DNA of 42,283 bases from a virus. The notes under the pieces were generated by a model. It searched no databases. It saw only the letters and a list, made by a program, of their open reading frames with translations, and was not told where the DNA came from. Below, piece after piece: positions 22,580-28,919 of this stretch (position 1 is the first letter of the stretch; each line of letters opens with the position of its first letter). Location: IMG/VR virus record IMGVR_UViG_3300030090_004825, positions 1-42,283 of that record; one strand, 5' to 3'. The position numbers and the translations under genes are program-made.

Positions 22580-23026
22580 TTATTCTCCTATTAAATCAAC
22601 TGATTCAAGATAATCTTCAAACTCATTCTGAACAAGCTCGCTGAAACTAAGACTCCATTCTGACCTGAAAGGGTGAGACTTTCTCACAGCTTCCACACCA
22701 CACTCGTGTGCACGCATGTAAGCTTCAACGATGTCTTCAGTTTTGTGCGCTGTGTCCGCAACAGCCTTTGCGACTATATCAATACCTACGGAGTAGGTAG
22801 AAAATATCGTCTCATAATCATTGAAGGCATCAGGCTCCAACATCTCGTACACATATGCGTATCGGTAGTTGAAGTTGACCATCCAACTTCCATTGTTAGG
22901 GTACTTCTTGAAAGCCATATGACTCACAACATCCAACAATGCCAACAAAGCTTCTTTATTTAATGAAGCTACTTCCAATGCCTGCTCCTTGTTATCGGTC
23001 ACAGGACTTTCGCATTTAGCGATCAT
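22580..23026 (-). CDS. Hypothetical protein downstream of the giant RNA
   Basis: 148 aa from the ATG at 23026, preceded by AGGAG; a GTG start 18 bases upstream touches the terminator T tract and is less likely. Helical, with aromatic middle (NFNYRYAYVYEMLEPDAFND). No domain recognised. It is the first gene after the terminator ending the 23.05-24.20 kb structured region, so it has its own promoter or depends on read-through. Confidence 0.6.
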   Translation of the reverse strand: MIAKCESPVTDNKEQALEVASLNKEALLALLDVVSHMAFKKYPNNGSWMVNFNYRYAYVYEMLEPDAFNDYETIFSTYSVGIDIVAKAVADTAHKTEDIVEAYMRAHECGVEAVRKSHPFRSEWSLSFSELVQNEFEDYLESVDLIGE

Positions 23027-23044
23027 GTCTCCTGATAAGAACAC

Positions 23045-23072
23045 AAAAAAACCCCAACCTTTTTGGCTGGGG
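23045..23072 (-). terminator. Terminator ending the structured RNA
   Basis: On the minus strand CCCCAGCC (23072-23065), five A, GGTTGGGG (23059-23052) and TTTTTTT form a strong intrinsic terminator. One pair is G-U on the minus strand and an A-C mismatch on the plus strand, so it works leftward. There is no gene to its right for 1.15 kb. Confidence 0.9.
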
Positions 23073-24161
23073 TATATGTCGTGCCCTCTTGTGTGCCTAT
23101 CGGCGGTGGAGCCCTCTTGCTTTACTCAACCTAGACTATGCAGGCTTTCCTGCATTTATGGGGGAGTATCGCCCCATACTGGTTGAAACCACTAAACGAG
23201 CAGGTTCTAGCTACTCGCCGAACGGCTGTCCGTCCTCTACATGGTTCCGATAGACACAAAAGAAGACACGCCGATAACTAGGGCATCCGATAGTCTCGGA
23301 GGAGAAACCCCTAGTCACTAAAACGTGTCAATGATTCGTGATTGTTATGTCAAACTCCATCTGACCGCTCTCGCTCATGCATAGCGGATACCACAGTACG
23401 AGGACTGATCTGGTATCATATACATAGGCTTAACGGCTCAAGGTTAGTCTGCTTCATGCCCACGACGGCATGTTACGAGATACACTGTATCCCGTATCTT
23501 ATTTTGCTGAAGGTCAGATAAACTCCTTGCTTAGCAGGTAAATGCCTTGTGCTCGCTCTCATTACCATACTCGCGGCCCAAGTGTACCCTGACCCGTTCT
23601 CTAGGGTCATTGCTCAGGCGGCGGTGTCAAGTGTGGACGCTTGCATATGCCAACGCATATACAAAGATTACTAGCCTGCCAGCAACCTGATGCCGAACTA
23701 TGGGATATCGAAATATCTGGACACAATCCACCACAGACAGCCTCCAAAGGGTCACGCTACACCCACATATAATGTGGTTCACGATCGCGTTTAGAGTGCT
23801 GTCTGCATTCTAGCCTACATCAGGCCCGCCACTACTATCCCCCGCTAGATGTTGATGCGTAGCCTGTCCGAGTCTATCCGCGCCTCCCATCAAGTATCCC
23901 TTCTCTAAGCCTAACTGGACGCAACAAGCATGGCTTGCTGCCCACCTGAATCCACAGGATGCTACTGTCATAGCTCATTACGGCACTTGCGTATGTTTCA
24001 GCCCTCGTAAACGAGAACCCCAGATCGGAACATAGATATCTACATACCATCAAAGATAACGCGAAGACCAACTGAGTGATCCATTTTACTGGATGTTGTC
24101 ACCCCTCAGTTGTGTTCGACTCTGCTACTGTCTCTGTCTAGCAGGTTAACAGTCTATTGAC

Positions 24162-24194
24162 TGTCATTAGCATTGGATACCAACACTAATGACA
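24162..24194. promoter_or_regulatory. Operator-like dyad at the likely RNA promoter
   Basis: TGTCATTAG (24162-24170) and CTAATGACA (24186-24194) form a perfect 9-bp dyad with a 15-bp spacer. On the minus strand TTGTCA (24195-24190, one base off the -35 consensus) lies 17 bp from TGCTAA, a weak -10. The dyad may be an operator over the promoter of the structured RNA, or the first hairpin of that RNA. It shares the TGTCAT half-site with the dyad at 24486-24530. Confidence 0.45.
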
Positions 24195-24200
24195 ACCAAT

Positions 24201-24231
24201 AAAAAGTGAGCAGGGAATGAACCCTGCCCAC
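24201..24231 (-). terminator. Terminator after the 79-aa gene
   Basis: On the minus strand GTGGGCAGGG and CCCTGCTCAC form a 10-bp stem with one G-U pair and a 6-nt loop, followed by TTTTT. It ends the 24237-24476 transcript and isolates the structured RNA to its left. Confidence 0.85.
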
Positions 24232-24236
24232 TCATG

Positions 24237-24476
24237 TCACTTGCTACGCATATATCGCGCAGCCTGCTTGGCAGCTTTGTAGTGATTGCCAAGCTCGGTA
24301 CAACTACGCCAGCCATTGGGTAACTGTCGCTGCTGATCATAAAGATCACCAACGTATACAGCTACACGTTGCGCTTCATGTCGTGTCGTACCATCGGTGA
24401 CTGTCATGTGACCTGTCACCTTGCCCTGTCGCTTTGCTTTGCGACTGGCACGTTGTTTTGCGTATTTCTTTCGCAT
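24237..24476 (-). CDS. Basic protein with its own operator and terminator
   Basis: 79 aa, very basic at the start (MRKKYAKQRASRKAKRQGK), followed by VTVTDGTTRHEAQRVAVYVG-like strand and a C-terminal helical part. No family recognised. It is a single-gene transcript: an operator-like dyad lies just upstream (24486-24547) and an intrinsic terminator just downstream (24201-24231). It adjoins the giant RNA, so a role as its protein partner or as a regulator is worth testing. Confidence 0.65.
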   Translation of the reverse strand: MRKKYAKQRASRKAKRQGKVTGHMTVTDGTTRHEAQRVAVYVGDLYDQQRQLPNGWRSCTELGNHYKAAKQAARYMRSK

Positions 24477-24485
24477 AACTTAAAT

Positions 24486-24547
24486 GTCATCGCATCTGTC
24501 CGAACTGTCGGAACTGTCAGATGCAATGACGTTTAAATTATTTAAAC
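24486..24547. promoter_or_regulatory. Two dyads upstream of the 79-aa gene
   Basis: GTCATCGCATCTG (24486-24498) and CAGATGCAATGAC (24518-24530) form a 13-bp dyad with one mismatch. Between them lie the direct repeat GAACTGTC x2 and a TCCGA/TCGGA stem. Immediately right, GTTTAAATTATTTAAAC (24531-24547) is a perfect 7-bp dyad. This is a typical multi-site operator and promoter region in the 24477-24577 gap. The TGTCAT/ATGACA half-sites recur at 24162-24194. Confidence 0.6.
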
Positions 24548-24577
24548 ACAAAAAAAATATGCAATCGCATCAGGGCA

Positions 24578-24606
24578 CAAAAAAACCCCCCGCTTTCGCG
24601 GGGGGT
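24578..24606 (-). terminator. Terminator after the Lys-rich gene
   Basis: ACCCCCCGC / GCGGGGGGT form a perfect 9-bp stem with a 4-nt loop, followed on the minus strand by TTTTTTT. It ends the transcript of 24612-25187. Confidence 0.9.
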
Positions 24607-24611
24607 AATGA

Positions 24612-25187
24612 TCAGAGAACGTATTTTTCCGCTCCGACTGTTTTTGTGTTCAATCTGTGGAATAAATCCTCGGATTTGAACCCTGTTTTCTTTGTGACTA
24701 CCTTTTGTGTGAAGGCAATCCCATCGGGCGAATCCACGTTGCCGTTGAATCCAAGCGTTAACTCTTGGCTGAGTTGCCCGCTTTCAACGTCATTCTGCTG
24801 GCGCTGGATTACTTCAACGGTTAATTCCGCTCTGTATTTCCGCAGGTCTTTTACAAGCGCGGTTGCGTCATTGGTTGATTGCTCTTTGGTTAATTCATCA
24901 ACCTTGCATTCCAAATGCCATGCCATGAACGGGCGGCGCGTGGTTGCGTCTACCGCTCCCGCTTTAGTGGGCGGGATTGCTTTAAACAGACGCATTCCCT
25001 TTGGATCGCTTTGCAACCTAGCATTCACTTGGGCGATTTCGGCGCGGCGTTTAGGGGTTAACCCTTTTGCCTTGCGCTTGGTCGCTTTCCGCTTGGCCTT
25101 TGGCTTGGTTGCCTTTGGCGTTGGCTTGGTTGCGTTGCGAGTAGTGCGGCCTTTGGTTGTGCCGCTCTTTTGCGTTTTAGTTTGCAT
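24612..25187 (-). CDS. Histone-H1-like Lys/Ala-rich protein
   Basis: 191 aa from the ATG at 25187; a longer frame to 25274 is open. Residues 1-45 are a Lys/Thr/Ala/Pro-rich tail with KPTPKATKPKAKRKATKRKA, like histone H1 or HU-tail proteins, followed by a compact mixed domain (about 50-190) with no recognised motif. A strand-overlapping plus frame is a shadow. The gene is followed by a terminator and preceded by a long leader, so it is a separate unit. DNA- or RNA-binding or compaction is likely from charge. Codons are more GC-rich than in the neighbours, which may point to a different origin. Confidence 0.65.
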   Translation of the reverse strand: MQTKTQKSGTTKGRTTRNATKPTPKATKPKAKRKATKRKAKGLTPKRRAEIAQVNARLQSDPKGMRLFKAIPPTKAGAVDATTRRPFMAWHLECKVDELTKEQSTNDATALVKDLRKYRAELTVEVIQRQQNDVESGQLSQELTLGFNGNVDSPDGIAFTQKVVTKKTGFKSEDLFHRLNTKTVGAEKYVL

Positions 25188-25472
25188 GATGTTTTTTGTA
25201 TCGGGGGAGAGAATGCCTTTGCCCATACGATGGGGGGCCGTTCCTTCCCTCACAAGTGAAACTCTCCCCCTCAACTACCTGTCATTTTCCTACTGTATGA
25301 AAACAGCATTCCTTTGTTTATGATGGGGGAGTGTAGCGCGAGAAGAAGGGGGGTGGGAGCGGGGGCATACCCCATGTGTGTATATGTATATGTATATGCC
25401 CTTGCGCGACTCTAAGCCATTTTCTAGAAACAACTTTTCGCGTATAAACCTATACTGTAGGCTGTCTGGGCT
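25188..25472. other. Gene-free stretch with repeats and a long dyad
   Basis: No credible gene. GGGGGAGAG (25203-25211) and CTCTCCCCC (25262-25270) form a perfect 9-bp dyad about 50 bp apart, and GGGGGAG recurs near 25326, so the leader of the Lys-rich gene may fold. TATATG is repeated in tandem at about 25379-25398. The right part is AT-rich and leads to a small rightward frame. A promoter for the Lys-rich gene probably lies here; I could not choose one. Confidence 0.5.
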
Positions 25473-25598
25473 ATGGCAGACTTAATTAAAACGCTACAGT
25501 TGGCTCTTGAAGAGGTTGCGACGATAGGAAATCAGAAAGCTATTGATATAATAGAGCGAGCTATAGTGCAGGCTAGACGAATTGATGATCCTAGATAA
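25473..25598 (+). CDS. Possible 41-aa plus-strand protein
   Basis: 41 aa, a continuous amphipathic helix (ADLIKTLQLALEEVATIGNQ, then KAIDIIERAIVQAR). It is the only rightward frame of note in this leftward arm and ends eight bases inside the 3' end of the opposing nuclease gene. TATACT at 25451-25456 could be a -10 box. Supported by good helical periodicity and ATG context only. Confidence 0.4.
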   Translation: MADLIKTLQLALEEVATIGNQKAIDIIERAIVQARRIDDPR

Positions 25599-26031
25599 CG
25601 TCTTTGAAGCCTTTATTCTCTAAAAGTCCCCATGCGCCTAGATAGATTCCCCATTTTGCATCATCTATGTTGTTTGTGTTGACTGATATGGTCTTCATTC
25701 CGTAGATGGCATCGTAGGGAATGATAAGAAACTCCCTTGTAGGTATCCCGACGAAGATATAAACGTCTATATCGCATCGGTCATGGATAGTTTTTTTAGA
25801 GTGGCCTCCCCTGATAGTCCACTTGTAGGCCTTTTCGTTGCCTGAAGGGTGGTTAAATTTGGTGGCAGACTTGATTTGCACCTTATGAATGAATCTGCCT
25901 TTAGTTATTATTCTATCGTAGGGAGCGTAGTCCCCTTCTGGGGTGGAGACATACCAGTCACGTTTAATTAATTCAGCAGTGACAATGCATTCAGCGGCTG
26001 TTCCTAGCTGCTTGTTATGGTGTGTTCCCAT
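25591..26031 (-). CDS. PD-(D/E)XK nuclease/Holliday-junction-resolvase-like protein
   Basis: 146 aa. G10-T-A-A-E14 helix, Y38-D39-R, then V51-Q52-I-K54-S-A (Q-x-K in place of E/D-x-K), a common variant layout of small PD-(D/E)XK proteins such as archaeal-type Hjc and DUF4365-like enzymes. It lies directly after dnaB with a 17-bp overlap and is likely to act on replication or recombination intermediates. The Q substitution is a caution: it may bind rather than cut. Confidence 0.7.
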   Translation of the reverse strand: MGTHHNKQLGTAAECIVTAELIKRDWYVSTPEGDYAPYDRIITKGRFIHKVQIKSATKFNHPSGNEKAYKWTIRGGHSKKTIHDRCDIDVYIFVGIPTREFLIIPYDAIYGMKTISVNTNNIDDAKWGIYLGAWGLLENKGFKDVI

Positions 26032-27382
26032 AGCTGTCTACGGGAATGTCTACTATGGGTGAAGCGTCTCGCATCTTGGTGTACTTTGGGACGAACTCAA
26101 TATTGATTTCACCCACTGGGCCATTCCTCTGTTTGGCAACTATGAGGGACAAGGGGTATGGTTTTCCATCAGACATGTCAACGTCATTATCCCTATGGAG
26201 CATAACTACTACGTCTGCATCTTGTTCTATTGCTCCTGAGTCTCTGAGGTCTGTTAGGCGGGGTTTACGTTCGTTTATGGTTCCAGCGCGGGAGAGTTGA
26301 GATAAGCAGACTACGGGTACGTTCAAGTCCTTTGCTAGGGCTTTTAGTTGTGATGACCAGTATCCTACTTCTAGGGCTCTTGTTTCAAATTTCTTGGAGG
26401 ATGATATTATCTGGAGGTAGTCGATTACGATTAGGTCTATGCCTACGTCACGTTTAAGTCTTTTAGATTTGGATTTAATATTATGGATGGTGCAGGTTCC
26501 GCTATCGTCTACGAAGATTGGGCGTTTACCGATGAGGTCAATGCCAGCCTGAATCTTCTTCATATCATTTTGGGACAGGTCTCCTTTGAGAGCGTCACGG
26601 TAGTCGAGGTTCATCTCGGAGCAGATGGATCGCATTTGGAGTTGAGCGGCTGTCATCTCTAGGGAGAAGAACAGGACGTTATGACCACGGGCTGCTGCTG
26701 CATCGGAGATGCAGAGACCGAGTGAAGTTTTACCTACGCTTGGCCTAGCGGCGATGATATTTAGCTCACCCTTGTTGAGTCCTGAGATCATCTGATCGAG
26801 GTTGTAAAGGCCAGTAGTGATGCCCTTGATACCTCCCTTACGATTGAAGCAATCAGTGAAGAACTCCACGGTATCCTGCCTAATGTCCTTATAAGCCCTT
26901 ACAGACGTTTCTGAGTCCCTTACCTTGCACAGACCCTCGGCTCTTTCAAAAAGCTCTTCTAGCACCCCTGTGGGCTCAGCACTGGGGTCTTGTGCTATCC
27001 TTGATGATACCTCATCGCATAGCATCTTGGTTTCCCGCTTCATTTTTGTCTCTTGCAGGATTTCCAGATAGTACGACCAGTTGAGCGGGGAGGGTGTGAT
27101 GTTCTCGCATTCATCCACGAACTGGATGTTCTGGTGGATATTATTTTCGATGAACTTGCGATTGATGGTGACTTTATCTATCAGCCGATCTTTGTCGTAT
27201 AGGTCAAGGATCACCAGCATGTGATTCTTGCAGATCGGATCGGTGAATAGATTGAGCGGCCTATCTTCCCTAGCAAGCAGCTTGTCTAAGATTTGGGGGT
27301 CTAGAAGAATACAACCGATCAGTCCTCGCTCTGCTGTGTAATCTTCAAGGTGGTCTAGCTTTTTATTATTTAACCTCTGCAT
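26015..27382 (-). CDS. dnaB: DnaB-like replicative helicase
   Basis: 455 aa, normal for DnaB. The N-terminal domain (about 10-125) is followed by the RecA-like core: Walker A A212-R-P-S-V-G-K-T219, S240-L-E-M, Walker B L-I-V-I-D-Y (317-322), then S361-Q-L-S-R and D381-S-G-A-I-E-Q-D-A-D. It unwinds dsDNA 5' to 3' at the phage fork. It follows the initiator gene and the AT-rich tract of the putative origin. A separate helicase loader was not found in the window, so the initiator or a host loader must deliver it. No DNA polymerase or primase gene is present here. Confidence 0.93.
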   Translation of the reverse strand: MQRLNNKKLDHLEDYTAERGLIGCILLDPQILDKLLAREDRPLNLFTDPICKNHMLVILDLYDKDRLIDKVTINRKFIENNIHQNIQFVDECENITPSPLNWSYYLEILQETKMKRETKMLCDEVSSRIAQDPSAEPTGVLEELFERAEGLCKVRDSETSVRAYKDIRQDTVEFFTDCFNRKGGIKGITTGLYNLDQMISGLNKGELNIIAARPSVGKTSLGLCISDAAAARGHNVLFFSLEMTAAQLQMRSICSEMNLDYRDALKGDLSQNDMKKIQAGIDLIGKRPIFVDDSGTCTIHNIKSKSKRLKRDVGIDLIVIDYLQIISSSKKFETRALEVGYWSSQLKALAKDLNVPVVCLSQLSRAGTINERKPRLTDLRDSGAIEQDADVVVMLHRDNDVDMSDGKPYPLSLIVAKQRNGPVGEINIEFVPKYTKMRDASPIVDIPVDSYGNTP

Positions 27383-27458
27383 CCTCGTTATTTATATAAT
27401 ACTACTATAGATGTTAAATTGTGTTATAGATATATATATATATATAGATATATATGTG
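27383..27458. other. AT-rich tract, candidate DNA-unwinding element
   Basis: The 76-bp gap between the initiator and dnaB is almost pure A/T, including a run of alternating TA (TAGATATATATATATATATA and a second ATATAT). It directly adjoins the iterons inside the initiator gene. An easily melted element next to iterons is the standard layout of an iteron origin. Confidence 0.65.
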
Positions 27459-27860
27459 TTAGGAGAATTTGGCCGCAGTTGCGCCCATTCCGCCGATAAA
27501 AATGTCCTGAACTGGGTCTTTTGACTCAACAGTTGGGTTTATTGACTCAACACTTGAGTCATCTGACTCAGTAACTGAGTCTTTAGACTCAACTTGAATT
27601 GGGTCATTTGACTCATCTATTGCGTCAATTGACTCAGTTGTGTCAAGTCCTGAGTAGGTGGCGACCTTGGAGCGGTTGTTGGTCTTGATGACTAGCTGTT
27701 TGGATATCAGCGAGGGCAATCTTTTACTAATTGCTTTGCGAGTCATACCTGTTCTGTAGGACAATCTATTTATAGACATGTCATCTTCACATAACAGGGC
27801 GGCGTATATGCGAAAGCTCAGTGGGTCGAGCTTCGTTCGGTTGAGTTGATCTACTGTCAT
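27459..27860 (-). CDS. Winged-helix replication initiator, lambda O-like
   Basis: 133 aa. A winged-helix DNA-binding domain (about 11-70) has S29-I-N-R-L-S-Y-R-T-G-M-T-R-K-A-I-S-K-R-L as its HTH. Residues 72-117 are seven-residue repeats built on (V/T)ES(K/D/I)D(S/P), encoded by the 21-bp iterons. The ending is QDIFIGGMGATAAKFS. Like lambda O, the gene carries the origin to which its own product probably binds, and dnaB follows. The upstream leader has a terminator-like stem immediately before the ATG at 27860, suggesting controlled expression. Initiator function is inferred from the domain, the iterons and the neighbours. Confidence 0.75.
   Translation of the reverse strand: MTVDQLNRTKLDPLSFRIYAALLCEDDMSINRLSYRTGMTRKAISKRLPSLISKQLVIKTNNRSKVATYSGLDTTESIDAIDESNDPIQVESKDSVTESDDSSVESINPTVESKDPVQDIFIGGMGATAAKFS
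27504..27651. repeat. Six tandem iterons of about 21 bp (candidate replication origin)
   Basis: GACTCA begins at 27523, 27544, 27565, 27586, 27610 and 27631 (spacings 21, 21, 21, 24, 21), with the inverted TGAGTC at 27555 and 27576 completing palindromes of the form GACTCAA-N-TTGAGTC. A further half-unit lies at about 27504-27522. All sit inside the initiator gene, and the AT-rich tract follows. A 21-bp period equals two helical turns and seven codons, so DNA and protein repeats are the same. Confidence 0.8.
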
Positions 27861-27863
27861 TGT

Positions 27864-27951
27864 AAAAAAAAGACCCCCTTGCAGGCCTGAATGCAGAGGT
27901 CGGCTACTAGAAAAGCGAGAAACTAGCTAAGCCATAGGCCCGTAAGGGGGT
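27864..27951 (-). terminator. Terminator-like stem before the initiator gene
   Basis: On the minus strand ACCCCCTT (27951-27944) can pair with AAGGGGGT (27880-27873), with inner GGCC (27940-27937) and GGCC (27887-27884) pairs around a 60-nt loop, and is followed by CTTTTTTTT directly before ATG 27860. It may be an attenuator or end a small leader RNA. The long loop makes a simple terminator less certain. Confidence 0.55.
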
Positions 27952-28069
27952 GTAAAATACTGTTGTTCTTCTTCTTCCTAGCCGATAGCCTGCGTGTAGC
28001 AGGCAACTAACCTCTGCGGGGGTAAGAGTACACATGCCCTGAAAGGCGGCAAGCCCTTTTTAAAAAAAA
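27952..28069. promoter_or_regulatory. Divergent control region between the two arms
   Basis: The gap separates the leftward early arm from the rightward arm, so at least two promoters must lie here. It has a hairpin GCCTGC 27988-27993 / GCAGGC 27999-28004 and several shorter GC-rich stems up to the A tract before ATG 28070. No clear -10/-35 pair could be chosen on either strand. A repressor would most likely act here. Confidence 0.5.
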
Positions 28070-28813
28070 ATGCAAAACAATGAAAAACTCCTGAAAAACA
28101 TAGCAGAAACAGGAGTTATAAGTTTGCCTCAAATGAAGCTTGTATGGGAGGTCATGCAGGAGCAGATGCTCGAAATGATGGTCAACAAGCATGATTCCAT
28201 TGATCTAGGATTTGCAGAAATTTATCCGATTCCTTACCGAACTAACTGGAAGAATGGTCTCTATGATGAGTTCAAATCGCTTGGCCAAGACTTCAAGGGT
28301 AAGAGCCATGAGGCGTGTGTGGAGATAGCGCAGGACAAAGGATTCTGGGCCGAGATGAGCAACACCAGACTGCTGGCATTCAAGGACGATCACATCTATT
28401 GGACGATAGAGGTGGCTCCTAAGAAGCAGTGGTGGGCGAGTACCATAAAGGCAGAGAAAGAAAAAAGAAGCAAGCTATCGGCGGCTGATTACTGCAAGTA
28501 TGTGGCCAAGCTAATTTATAAACTGAAAGGAAAACTGTTAGATGTCTATCGTTCGTTTGTATCACAAGCGGCTATCCCGTGCGGGGGCATTCGCAATAGT
28601 CGCGTTGCAGGGGGCCACTTCCTTGTGCCGTTCATTAGGTCTCGTCAGGTGTCTGCCAAACATCCTGAGAACAGGGGGCCAGTTGATGTGGTGGTCAATC
28701 TTCGGGATGCCTTACACGCAAACGGTGGCCTCGACCACACGGCTGGCGAGATACCGAGAGTGTTGGCAGTGTCCGATATTCAACCACAAGAGAAAGACTT
28801 GCGGGAGCCATGA
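28070..28813 (+). CDS. Hypothetical protein, first gene of the rightward arm
   Basis: 247 aa. The first 160 residues are well formed and basic (LPQMKLVWEVMQEQMLEMMV; YWTIEVAPKKQWWASTIKAE). The last 85 are different in character (GGIRNSRVAGGHFLVPFIRS, RGPVDVVVNLRDALHANGG) and overlap the next gene by 107 bp. A frameshift, fusion or long overlap could explain that. No domain recognised. There is no good Shine-Dalgarno before ATG 28070; an A8 tract precedes it. Confidence 0.6.
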   Translation: MQNNEKLLKNIAETGVISLPQMKLVWEVMQEQMLEMMVNKHDSIDLGFAEIYPIPYRTNWKNGLYDEFKSLGQDFKGKSHEACVEIAQDKGFWAEMSNTRLLAFKDDHIYWTIEVAPKKQWWASTIKAEKEKRSKLSAADYCKYVAKLIYKLKGKLLDVYRSFVSQAAIPCGGIRNSRVAGGHFLVPFIRSRQVSAKHPENRGPVDVVVNLRDALHANGGLDHTAGEIPRVLAVSDIQPQEKDLREP

Positions 28814-28919
28814 TGAGCCTGAATTAGGATGTATGTGTTATATGCCCTTAAAAACGAAATATAAGGACGCGACATGCTGGGCGCGTGATAATGATTTAGA
28901 GTTTGGATGGAATGAGTGA
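28707..28919 (+). CDS. Small Cys-rich protein
   Basis: 70 aa from the ATG at 28707; a longer frame to 28542 is less likely. Cys residues are arranged as C-W-Q-C-P-I-F-N, K-T-C, G-C-M-C-Y and T-C-W, suggesting a zinc-binding fold, and RECWQCPIFNHKRKTCGSHD then LGCMCYMPLKTKYKDATC is characteristic of a short Cys-rich protein family seen in phages. Role unknown; the position before the packaging genes is typical. Confidence 0.6.
   Translation: MPYTQTVASTTRLARYRECWQCPIFNHKRKTCGSHDEPELGCMCYMPLKTKYKDATCWARDNDLEFGWNE

Larger units (their letters stand above)
23045..24201 (-). ncRNA. Giant structured non-coding RNA candidate
   Basis: A gene-free 1.15-kb block packed with hairpins: ATGCAGG/CCTGCAT 23138-23155, TATGGGG/CCCCATA 23157-23178, a three-level nested helix 23265-23329 (GACACG/CGTGTC, ACTAGGG/CCCTAGT, TCCGA/TCGGA), CCGCT/AGCGG 23365-23387, GATACC/GGTATC 23387-23417, CATGCC/GGCATG 23455-23472, 23475-23495, TGACCC/GGGTCA 23590-23609, 23641-23664, CCACAT/ATGTGG 23763-23777, 23921-23941, and CAACTGAG/CTCAGTTG 24069-24112 with an inner stem. 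Three stems (23475-23495, 23641-23664, 23921-23941) are complete only on the minus strand, where C-A mismatches become G-U. A leftward terminator lies at each end, so the RNA has its own promoter. Size and form resemble GOLLD/ROOL-type phage RNAs. Confidence 0.75.

Noticed and set aside
23045-24236. tRNA genes or a 65-aa protein inside the structured block
   Set aside because: No T-loop (GTTCRAnnC) with an acceptor stem was found on either strand, and the short frames lack start sites and run through conserved-looking helices.
24484-25323. 279-aa plus-strand open frame
   Set aside because: It is the reverse of the Lys-rich minus-strand gene, which has a histone-like tail, a terminator and the orientation of its neighbours. 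The plus frame has no recognisable features.
25379-25398. TATATG tandem repeat as a CRISPR or iteron array
   Set aside because: It is a six-base simple repeat of about three units without spacers or dyads, and far from the iteron origin.
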